DNA from: an uncultured SAR86 cluster bacterium
GTDB lineage: Bacteria > Pseudomonadota > Gammaproteobacteria > Magnimaribacterales > Magnimaribacteraceae
Reading direction: 5' to 3'
DNA length: 39,256 bases
Assembly (NCBI GenBank): GCA_938075195.1
Contig: CALJGK010000024.1
Coordinates: 1-39,256, forward strand
The position numbers and the translations under genes are program-made. Below, piece after piece: positions 33,051 to 39,256 of this stretch (position 1 is the first letter of the stretch; each line of letters opens with the position of its first letter). The notes under the pieces were generated by a model. The model saw only the letters and a list, made by a program, of their open reading frames with translations, was not told the DNA's origin and ran no database searches.

Positions 33051-34349
33051 ATGAAACTTGCATTAGAAAAATTTTTTGCTCTTGAAGCTCACAATACAAA
33101 TATTCAAAAAGAAGTATTAGCCGGGATAACTACATTCATTACTATGGCATACATCATTTTTGTTAATCCTCAGATGATGGCTCAATCAGGAATGGATTAT
33201 GGTGCAATATTTGTAGGTACTTGCCTAGCTGCTGCTTTCGCTTGTTTGTTTATGGGTCTATATGCAAATTGGCCAGTTGGTCTTGCTCCCGGCATGGGAT
33301 TAAATGCCTTTTTTACTTACACAGTTGTTGGTGAAATGGGTTACTCATGGGAAGTTGCTTTAGGTGCAGTCTTTATAGCAGGCATTCTATTTTTCGTTAT
33401 GAGCATAACCCCCTTAAGAAGATGGATGCTAGATAGCATCCCTTTAAATCTAAGAATTGCAATGGGCGCAGGTGTCGGCTTATTCATTGGATTTATTGGA
33501 CTTAAGAATGGCGGTATCATTGTTGCTAATGGCGCTACTTTCTTAAGCTTAGGAGATTTTACAAATCCAAGTACTTTATTGGCAGGTCTAGGCTTTTTAC
33601 TTATTTCGATACTCTCCATAAGGAAAATACCCGGAGCAATCATTATTGGAATATTGACGGTAACCTTAATGAGTATTTTTTTAAACCTAATTGAGTTTGA
33701 TGGTATTTTTGCACTTCCCCCTGATGTAACTCCGGTTCTATTGGAGTTAGATATTCTTGGAGCTTTAGATGTAACAATGATTAGCGTAATTGTGTCATTT
33801 CTTTTTGTAAATCTATTTGATACCGCTGGCACTCTATTTGGTGTTGCAACCAGAGCAAATCTGATAGAAGAATCTGGGGACATTAAAGATTTAGACAAAG
33901 CACTAAAAGTTGACAGTAGCTCTAGTGTCTTGGGATCTTTTCTGGGTTGTGCTCCTGTAACAAGTTATGTTGAAAGTTCAGCAGGAATTGAAGCCGGGGG
34001 AAGGACTGGGATGACAGCAGTTGTTGTCGGAATCTTGTTTCTTCTAGCTACTTTCCTTTCTCCTTTGGCGGCAGTTGTACCTGCTTATGCAACTGCAGGA
34101 GCTTTGATTTATGTTGCAATCTTAATGTTAAGCGGAATGGAAAGTCTAAATTGGGATGATCAATCAGAATTATTGCCTGCATTAATTATGGTGGTCATGA
34201 TCCCGCTGACATTCTCCATAGCAAATGGTATTGCTCTAGGATTTTTAGCTTATGTATCCATAAAAGTATTTGTAGGGGAAATCAGTAAGATCTCTTCTGG
34301 GGCCTGGTTCCTAACTTTAATATTTGTAGCTAAATTTATCTTTCTATAG
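33051..34349 (+). CDS. NCS2 family purine permease (AzgA/PbuG-like)
   Basis: A 432-residue inner-membrane symporter with about twelve to fourteen hydrophobic segments. Family signatures are AGITTFITMAYIIFVNP at the N-terminus, GLAPGMGLNAFFTYTV, LFDTAGTLFGVA with its substrate-contact acid, and CAPVTSYVESSAGIEAGGRTG. This is the AzgA-like branch (COG2252), whose members import adenine, guanine or hypoxanthine with protons. AAGGAG lies 13 bases before the ATG, rather far. Nearby purine salvage genes (the hypoxanthine-type PRT, apt and nucleosidase) would use its cargo. It is convergent with yghU, with only 2 nt between stops. Confidence 0.9.
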   Translation: MKLALEKFFALEAHNTNIQKEVLAGITTFITMAYIIFVNPQMMAQSGMDYGAIFVGTCLAAAFACLFMGLYANWPVGLAPGMGLNAFFTYTVVGEMGYSWEVALGAVFIAGILFFVMSITPLRRWMLDSIPLNLRIAMGAGVGLFIGFIGLKNGGIIVANGATFLSLGDFTNPSTLLAGLGFLLISILSIRKIPGAIIIGILTVTLMSIFLNLIEFDGIFALPPDVTPVLLELDILGALDVTMISVIVSFLFVNLFDTAGTLFGVATRANLIEESGDIKDLDKALKVDSSSSVLGSFLGCAPVTSYVESSAGIEAGGRTGMTAVVVGILFLLATFLSPLAAVVPAYATAGALIYVAILMLSGMESLNWDDQSELLPALIMVVMIPLTFSIANGIALGFLAYVSIKVFVGEISKISSGAWFLTLIFVAKFIFL

Positions 34350-34351
34350 AA

Positions 34352-35200
34352 CTAAAGTTTTATATCATTAGCATCATGTCTTTCTAAGATTTCTTTATCT
34401 TCTGGACTATTAGGTTTTCTGTTAACTAAGGAACCTCTTTTATAAGCAGGACGTTCAGTTATTTGCTTGGCCCATCGAACTAGGTTCTTATAAGACTCAA
34501 CTTCAAGAAATTCTGAAGCACCGTAAGCATTATTTAAAACTAGAGTTCCATACCAAGAATGAATGGCTATGTCTGAAATGTTGTACTCATCTCCACAGAT
34601 ATATTCTCTTGCATTTAAATTTTTATCCAATAAATCCAGTTGACGCTTAACTTCCATAGCGTATCTATTAATAGGATATTCATATTTTTCAGGAGCATAA
34701 GCATAAAAATGACCAAAGCCGCCGCCTAAATAAGGCGCACTTCCCATCTGCCAAAAGATCCATGACATACACTCTGCTCTAGCCGAGGGATCTGTTGGAA
34801 GAAATTCTCCAAACTTTTCAGCCAAATAAACCAATATAGCTCCTGATTCAAATACACGAGTGGAAGGATCTGTACTTGTATCAAGTAATGCGGGTATTTT
34901 TGAATTTGGGTTTATATCGACGAAACCGCTACTAAATTGTGCACCTTCCCCAATATTAATTAAAAATGCATCATATTCAGCTCCCTCATGACCCAATGCT
35001 AAAAGTTCTTCTAATAAAATAGTTACCTTAATCCCGTTAGGGGTACCTAAAGAGTAAAGTTGAAGTGGATGTTTGCCAACAGGTAATTCCTGTTCATGAG
35101 TAGCCCCTGCTGTTGGTTTATTTATATTCGCAAACCTTCCTCCACTTTCATTGTCCCAAGTCCAAACCTTAGGTGGTACATATTCCGATGAATTACTCAT
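34352..35200 (-). CDS. yghU: Glutathione-dependent disulfide-bond oxidoreductase YghU
   Basis: A 282-residue GST-fold enzyme that, in E. coli, reduces disulfides using two bound glutathiones. The sequence follows YghU closely: an N-terminal extension with PPKVWTWDNESGGRFANIN, then LPVGKHPLQLYSLGTPNG with the Thr-Pro-Asn that contacts glutathione, FSSGFVDINPNSKIPALLD, VFESGAILVYLAEKFG, GGGFGHFYAYAPEKYEY and a C-terminal ERHDA. The extension and motifs make it distinct from ordinary GSTs. The ATG follows a good AAGGAG at seven bases. Single gene, divergent from the cupin operon. Confidence 0.95.
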   Translation of the reverse strand: MSNSSEYVPPKVWTWDNESGGRFANINKPTAGATHEQELPVGKHPLQLYSLGTPNGIKVTILLEELLALGHEGAEYDAFLINIGEGAQFSSGFVDINPNSKIPALLDTSTDPSTRVFESGAILVYLAEKFGEFLPTDPSARAECMSWIFWQMGSAPYLGGGFGHFYAYAPEKYEYPINRYAMEVKRQLDLLDKNLNAREYICGDEYNISDIAIHSWYGTLVLNNAYGASEFLEVESYKNLVRWAKQITERPAYKRGSLVNRKPNSPEDKEILERHDANDIKL

Positions 35201-35328
35201 ACAAGCTCCTTTATTATCAATGCTCAGATATAAACTTTAATTACTTTATTCTTTATAGAAAAGTTAAATTAAAGAATAACTCACTCAAAGCCTCTTTGTA
35301 AGAAATATTAATAATTAACCTAGAATCA

Positions 35329-35356
35329 TTGAAATTTTAAAAAAAATTGATATAAA
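35329..35356 (+). promoter_or_regulatory. Predicted promoter giving a leaderless cupin mRNA
   Basis: TTGAAA (35329-35334) and TATAAA (35351-35356) with a 16-bp spacer each match five of six consensus bases. The expected start of transcription is about 35363, which is the A of the cupin start codon. The ATG also lacks a proper Shine-Dalgarno, which fits leaderless translation. Confidence 0.5.
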
Positions 35357-35362
35357 AGATTT

Positions 35363-35812
35363 ATGAATTTACTAAACAACCAAGACTTAAAATGGAGACA
35401 TTACAAGGATGATAAAAATTTTGATTTCCCTATCGATTATTCCGACGCAGTTTTAGATGCTCGAGATGATGGAAGGCTAGAAATTTTAGTTAAGTGGGCA
35501 CCCAATTCATTTTGTCATTTTCATCGACACACAGCTGAAACAAGTTCTGTTGTGATTCAGGGAGAGTTGCATGTCTCCGATATAGATCTTGAATCGGGGA
35601 ATAAAACTTCTTCTAGGGTTAGAAAAGTGGGGGATTTTGTTCATAAAGAACCTGGAGATATACACATGGAACAAGGTGGTCCGGAAGGAGCTTTGGTTCT
35701 ATTTAATATTTTTGCCCCTGAAGGAGAAGGATCTCTAGCAGAATCGCTCAGTCAAGATGGCAAAGTACTCAGTGTGTCTACCATGAAAAAAATTCTTCAA
35801 AAAAGGATTTAA
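35363..35812 (+). CDS. Cupin-domain protein
   Basis: A 149-residue single-domain cupin. The first metal motif is CHFHRHTAETSSVVIQGELHV (about residues 51-71), with His-x-His and a downstream Glu; the second is DIHMEQGGPEGALVLFN (about 99-115), with one His. Such proteins bind iron, manganese or nickel and range from dioxygenases to sugar isomerases and sensors, so the reaction is open. It starts at the predicted transcription start and its stop lies 5 nt before the NTF2-like gene, making a two-gene operon. Confidence 0.82.
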   Translation: MNLLNNQDLKWRHYKDDKNFDFPIDYSDAVLDARDDGRLEILVKWAPNSFCHFHRHTAETSSVVIQGELHVSDIDLESGNKTSSRVRKVGDFVHKEPGDIHMEQGGPEGALVLFNIFAPEGEGSLAESLSQDGKVLSVSTMKKILQKRI

Positions 35813-35817
35813 ATTGT

Positions 35818-36264
35818 ATGGAGCTAGAAAAAATAAATGAATTCTTATCTTCTTGGAGTAAAGGTGTAATAGAGATCGGAAAGATTCATAGGGAAGATGG
35901 AGATTATATAAAGAGTGCCAAACACTTCTTAAACACTCATTATGCTTTTGAAGAAACTGATGTTTTATTTAAACCAACATTTACAAAAGAAATGGTCTTT
36001 AGAAATAATAAAAAAGATGCTCTTTCATACTTTGTAGGAAGAGATATCTCTGAAGATAATGGCTTTGCCCTTAAGCCTTGGGAAAGCATCCAACTAGACG
36101 AATTAAATACTTTGATAGAAGAAGATATTACTGCGGCAATGGGAACACTTAAGTTTAAACCTCACAAAATAGATGAGACTACTCTAGTGGCTTTTACTTT
36201 TATCTTTAAAAAAATTGGTGAAAATTTAAAGATCAAAGTTCACCATTCTTCACCTGTTACTTGA
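35818..36264 (+). CDS. NTF2/SnoaL-like small protein (family often mislabelled phosphoribosyl-AMP cyclohydrolase)
   Basis: A 148-residue protein that resembles a bacterial family recalled from genome annotations: VLFKPTFTKEMVFR, ALSYFVGRDISEDNGFALKPW, AAMGTLKF and a terminal IKVHHSSPV. These fit the CaMKII-association-domain branch of the NTF2 fold, which forms a cone-shaped pocket. The name phosphoribosyl-AMP cyclohydrolase is sometimes attached to it, but none of the cysteine and histidine motifs of HisI are here. Function unknown. AAGGA lies about 11 bases before the ATG. Paired with the cupin gene. Confidence 0.68.
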   Translation: MELEKINEFLSSWSKGVIEIGKIHREDGDYIKSAKHFLNTHYAFEETDVLFKPTFTKEMVFRNNKKDALSYFVGRDISEDNGFALKPWESIQLDELNTLIEEDITAAMGTLKFKPHKIDETTLVAFTFIFKKIGENLKIKVHHSSPVT

Positions 36265-36360
36265 AACTGAAAAGATTTTTTATAAAAAAGGCTTTCCTTC
36301 ATTTATTTTTCCTAATTTTTAATATTTTTTATCAATAACTTTCATAACTGTATTAAAGAC

Positions 36361-37014
36361 TTAGGATTGAGGAAGCTCTATTAGGCCTAGTTTAAGGTAC
36401 AAAGAAAATAGATCAGTTAAACCTCTCTGTTTTATAATTTTTTCATTCTCTAGAGTGAGAATTGTGACATCTCTAAAATCTACCTTCTCATTTGTAGATG
36501 GATGATAACCGCTGATTTTCAGCACAACGATAACCTCATTGCCAGATATCAACAGTTCTTCTATGTCTTCTCTGTAACCTGGAAGATCTTCTCTAACCTT
36601 CAATGCTAATGCAGATAAACCCTCTAGACCTTCTCCCCAATCAGGAAAAGGGTAATCAGATTTAAAATTATCTGCGTAGAACTCCCCTACTCTAGAAATA
36701 TCTCCATCAGTCCAAATAACCTGCATTGCCTCTCTTACGATATCTTCATAGTTTTTTGGAGTTTCTTGCTCGACGCTTTTATTTTTAAAATATCCATTAA
36801 TAGCAATGTAGGTTTGAATTAGGTTGGCTATGACAAAAGCGAATAAATCGACAAATAAAAATATTATTGCTCCAGAAAATCTACTCAGAGCTGTAACTAA
36901 GTAACCTCTTAATCTTGTCTTATGATGAACTGAACTTACAAGATATAAGGCTAAAATACTTATGACTAAAATGAGCCATTGACCATATTGCAGTACAAAA
37001 AAATAATCTTCCAT
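36361..37014 (-). CDS. SnoaL-like domain protein with N-terminal membrane anchor
   Basis: A 217-residue protein. Two hydrophobic helices (about 8-28 and 45-70) precede a SnoaL-like NTF2 domain (about 85-210) with the typical opening ...AMQVIWTDGDISRVGEFYADNF, the central LPGYREDIEELLISGNEVIVVLKISG and GLTDLFSLYLKLGLI at the end. Family domains cyclise or hydrolyse small hydrophobic ligands, or only bind them; the membrane anchor is unusual. It is the last gene of the four-gene operon starting at 39222 and lies 10 nt after the methyltransferase stop. The start codon is well separated from a clear ribosome site. Confidence 0.72.
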   Translation of the reverse strand: MEDYFFVLQYGQWLILVISILALYLVSSVHHKTRLRGYLVTALSRFSGAIIFLFVDLFAFVIANLIQTYIAINGYFKNKSVEQETPKNYEDIVREAMQVIWTDGDISRVGEFYADNFKSDYPFPDWGEGLEGLSALALKVREDLPGYREDIEELLISGNEVIVVLKISGYHPSTNEKVDFRDVTILTLENEKIIKQRGLTDLFSLYLKLGLIELPQS

Positions 37015-37024
37015 TATCTTTACC

Positions 37025-37645
37025 TTATGTTTTCTTTCCGGTCAAAACCAGAGTACCTGCCCATTGTTTGCTTTGATTGGCTCGCCAATTTTCTACCTTG
37101 ACCAAGCCTGCCTGGTGCAACATATCAATCCACTCTGACTCCTTCAGCATTAACATAGGCGTTTCCACTTTCTCTTCCCAAGTATGAGAGTTCTTGTTCT
37201 CATAATAAAGATCTATGCCTATAATCAATCTTCCATTTTGCTTCAGCCAAGATTCTTCTACTTTCTTTATTAGCGAAAAAGGGTCATTGAGGTAGTACAT
37301 CACTTCCATGGAATGAACTAAATCAAATTTAATAGAAGGTTTATAAGTTCTTATGTCTGTATGTAAATATTGATTTTCATTACCTTTGGCCTTCGCTTTT
37401 GCAATCATTTGCTCAGCACCATCAATGCCAAGGGCTATTGAGCATAAAGGATCTGTTTTAACTCTTCGCACAACCCAACCATTTCCACATCCTATATCTA
37501 GAAAACTATATTTTTTTTTAATTTCTTCTCTTTCTTTTATAGCGAAATCTAACATCTCAGAGACAGAGGCCGCATGGCCTTCTTCCATGCCAACATCCTT
37601 GCCCTCTTCGGCCCACTTTCCAAAAACCTCAGTAGCCTTATACAT
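37025..37645 (-). CDS. Class I SAM-dependent methyltransferase
   Basis: A 206-residue Rossmann-fold methyltransferase. Motif I is FLDIGCGNGW (residues 48-57), with an acid at the end of strand 2 in LGIDGAEQM, YLHTDIRTYKP for the adenine pocket, and FDLVHSMEVMYYLNDP as motif IV/V. The N-terminal EEGHAASVSEML helix is as in small-molecule methyltransferases. Methyl acceptor unknown. It lies between the DoxX-like gene and the SnoaL-like gene with gaps of 12 and 10 nt. Confidence 0.85.
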   Translation of the reverse strand: MYKATEVFGKWAEEGKDVGMEEGHAASVSEMLDFAIKEREEIKKKYSFLDIGCGNGWVVRRVKTDPLCSIALGIDGAEQMIAKAKAKGNENQYLHTDIRTYKPSIKFDLVHSMEVMYYLNDPFSLIKKVEESWLKQNGRLIIGIDLYYENKNSHTWEEKVETPMLMLKESEWIDMLHQAGLVKVENWRANQSKQWAGTLVLTGKKT

Positions 37646-37657
37646 TATTAATATAAT

Positions 37658-38080
37658 CTATGAGGGGTTGTAGGCTGGCTTTGTTACTGAATAAGCCCAG
37701 TAAAAAAAGACGAATTGAAATAAAAGTCGTAAATATAATAATGAGAGAGGAGCTTCTGGAAAAGCTCCAGGCGTTAGAGCCATATAAATATTAGCAGGAT
37801 AAACAGCAACCAAAAGAGCTAGTAATCCCCATCCTGCAATTTTCCTTAACCTGGGTATTAAAACTCCGATACCCCCAATTACTTCGAAGAAACCACTTAT
37901 ATAAACTGCCTCAGCATGTAATGGAAATGCAGGAGGCATAATTGATATGTAAAAATTAGGATTGATAAAATGATCAACACCGACATTGATAAAGAAGGCA
38001 GACAACCCGATGAGAACTATTTTTTTCCACCATCCGCTAGGGAGTTTCATCCAAGAAGAAATTTTAGATAAAACTCCCAT
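37658..38080 (-). CDS. DoxX-like membrane protein
   Basis: A 140-residue protein with four predicted membrane helices. NVGVDHFINPNFYISIMPP and GFFEVIGGIGVLIPRLRKIAGWGLLALLVAVYPANIYM match the DoxX/DoxD-like family, whose members are linked to quinone or thiol redox at the inner membrane in a few cases and uncharacterised in most. It starts 5 nt after the oxidoreductase stop; a redox partnership is possible but unproven. Confidence 0.8.
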   Translation of the reverse strand: MGVLSKISSWMKLPSGWWKKIVLIGLSAFFINVGVDHFINPNFYISIMPPAFPLHAEAVYISGFFEVIGGIGVLIPRLRKIAGWGLLALLVAVYPANIYMALTPGAFPEAPLSLLYLRLLFQFVFFYWAYSVTKPAYNPS

Positions 38081-38085
38081 GCAGA

Positions 38086-39222
38086 TTACTTATGTGGGGT
38101 AACTAAGTATTTTTCGCCAGTAGCTTGTTTGGCGTAAGACTTAATTATTTCAGGCTGGAGCATTTCCTCAAAAGAAATCTCCTGAACATAGTTACTAGCA
38201 AATGTAGTAGTTATTTCTGCAGCAACTCTTTCTCTCATTTTCTGAAATCTTTCCATGCCTATCCTTCCGATCATTGGGGTAAGAAGCCATCCACCAAGCC
38301 CCCATGACATACCGAAAGATCTTTTTAAAATAGTAGGTGATTGATCTAGCCCGCCATAGATATAAACTTGCTTATAAGTATCTGATCCGTAGCGACTATA
38401 TTCTTTAGCTGTTTTGTTAGCGGCAATTTCCATTGCTGCAAGTATCTGTCCAGGCAACTCTCCATTATTACCACCACCCGTTGCATCGAATCCTAAAGTA
38501 GCTCCAGTTTCCACTAAAGCAGAAACTAAACTTTCCATAAAATCATCATCACTAGTGTTACAAATATACTTAGCACCTAAGCTTTTAAGTAGTTCGACGT
38601 GTTCTGATTTCCTAACTATGTTCACCAAAGGAACATCATCATCTTTACAGATTTTTATTAGCATTTGTCCTAAATTAGATGCTGCAGCTGTATGGACAAT
38701 AGCTGTGTGATTTTCCATATTCATGGTTTCAATGAAGCCAAGAGCAGTTAGAGGATTTACAAAAGATGAAGCCGCCTGTGGAGCAGTTGTTCCTTCATTC
38801 ATTACTAAACAACTTGCTGCAGGAACAGCTCTATATTGAGAATACATAGCTCCGCCGGCCAGTCCGACTGTTTGACCTATCAAATCTTTAACATTAGCTC
38901 CAGCATCTACAATGACACCGGCACCTTCATTACCTACAGGCATGGATTCGTCTAATCTTGGTTTCATCGCGCCCATTAAGGCAGGATGTATTTTCATAGT
39001 TGTTACTGTATCGTCTCCAGATCCTGATACATTTATGGTCTCAAGGTCAGCAGCAAAACTTAATAGCAGTCCAAGATCAGACGGATTTATTGGAGAAGCT
39101 TGAACCTCAATCAATACCTGATCATCTGTAGGAACTGGTTTATCGGTTTTTGCGATTGAAATTTCAATATTCCCATCACTGGTCACTTTCGATCTTATTT
39201 CTTTAGAAATTTGGTCAGACAT
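38086..39222 (-). CDS. Zinc-independent MDR oxidoreductase (quinone reductase-like)
   Basis: A 378-residue medium-chain dehydrogenase/reductase. VLIEVQASPINPSDLGLL is the usual N-terminal strand, GNEGAGVIVDAG follows, and HTAAASNLGQMLIKIC is the nucleotide-binding turn with the A-x-x-x-x-G-Q pattern of quinone reductase-like members. The catalytic and structural zinc cysteines of alcohol dehydrogenases are missing. It would reduce a quinone or an enone with NAD(P)H. A strong AAGGGGA lies before the ATG, and it is the first gene of a four-gene operon. Confidence 0.85.
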   Translation of the reverse strand: MSDQISKEIRSKVTSDGNIEISIAKTDKPVPTDDQVLIEVQASPINPSDLGLLLSFAADLETINVSGSGDDTVTTMKIHPALMGAMKPRLDESMPVGNEGAGVIVDAGANVKDLIGQTVGLAGGAMYSQYRAVPAASCLVMNEGTTAPQAASSFVNPLTALGFIETMNMENHTAIVHTAAASNLGQMLIKICKDDDVPLVNIVRKSEHVELLKSLGAKYICNTSDDDFMESLVSALVETGATLGFDATGGGNNGELPGQILAAMEIAANKTAKEYSRYGSDTYKQVYIYGGLDQSPTILKRSFGMSWGLGGWLLTPMIGRIGMERFQKMRERVAAEITTTFASNYVQEISFEEMLQPEIIKSYAKQATGEKYLVTPHK

Positions 39223-39256
39223 TTTAATTTTCCCCTTTTAGTTTTTAAAATTTACA

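Noticed and set aside
33341-33898. Open 185-codon frame on the minus strand
   Set aside because: It lies wholly inside and antisense to the purine permease gene, has no ribosome site and shows a composition typical of antisense to hydrophobic helices.
35818-36264. Phosphoribosyl-AMP cyclohydrolase (HisI)
   Set aside because: Similar proteins carry this name in databases, but the HisI zinc-binding cysteines and histidine motifs are missing and the fold signals are NTF2-like.
36265-36360. Terminator between the NTF2-like gene and the convergent SnoaL-like gene
   Set aside because: The gap is T-rich, but I could not find a GC-containing stem; only an AT-only TTTTTTATAAAAAA pairing.
1-39256. 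CRISPR arrays, insertion sequences, tRNA or rRNA genes, phage att sites
   Set aside because: No spaced direct repeats, transposase or integrase motifs, or RNA gene signatures were seen on either strand.

Overview
The window is AT-rich, tightly packed bacterial chromosome. It holds 37 protein-coding genes, one of them cut by the left edge. I see no rRNA, tRNA, CRISPR array, insertion sequence or phage gene. No gene-free stretch exceeds 300 bases; the longest gap is about 200 nt, at 32849-33050. TonB-dependent receptors, lipoproteins with lipoboxes, a Tat substrate, a YghU-type glutathione enzyme and several glutathione transferases point to a Gram-negative gammaproteobacterium. The low GC, short intergenic gaps, photolyase and wealth of SDR, GST and CoA-linked genes resemble streamlined marine surface lineages such as SAR86. 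That placement is inference and untested.

Layout. 1-1170: C-terminal part of a TonB-dependent receptor (+), closed by a bidirectional terminator. 1212-4133 (-): CoA-transferase then an amidohydrolase lipoprotein. Divergent from these, 4238-6302 (+): an MFS transporter and a PaaG-like crotonase. Together these four look like uptake plus CoA-linked catabolism of an organic acid. 6296-6838 (-): an exported CIA30-domain protein. 6931-9141 (+): a lipoprotein PQQ/haem-c alcohol dehydrogenase.

9143-32848 is a 23.7-kb run entirely on the minus strand. In transcription order it holds: a TonB-dependent receptor; a hypoxanthine-type phosphoribosyltransferase; a group of amidohydrolase-2, TPR lipoprotein, GST, SDR and old-yellow-enzyme; a group of CmcJ-like oxygenase, class III aminotransferase and PhoD-like phosphatase; a group of TSUP permease, SDR, photolyase, DUF4396 and ACT protein; and finally two GSTs, a fatty-acid hydroxylase, APRT, an MTA/SAH-type nucleosidase, a GNAT, an SDR, a GFA protein and a three-gene membrane module. 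That last module (9143-10931) is the most interesting item. It pairs a MotA/TolQ/ExbB-like channel with a MotB/ExbD-like one-helix protein carrying an unusual periplasmic domain, plus a third membrane protein I do not recognise. It looks like an uncharacterised ion-driven motor.

33051-39222: an AzgA-like purine permease (+), yghU (-), a cupin and NTF2-like gene pair (+) with a promoter that predicts a leaderless mRNA, and a four-gene minus-strand operon (MDR oxidoreductase, DoxX-like, methyltransferase, membrane-anchored SnoaL-like protein).

Themes across the window are purine salvage (nucleosidase, APRT, HPRT-like, NCS2 permease), glutathione chemistry (four GST-fold proteins, a GFA protein) and redox or CoA catabolism of unidentified small molecules.
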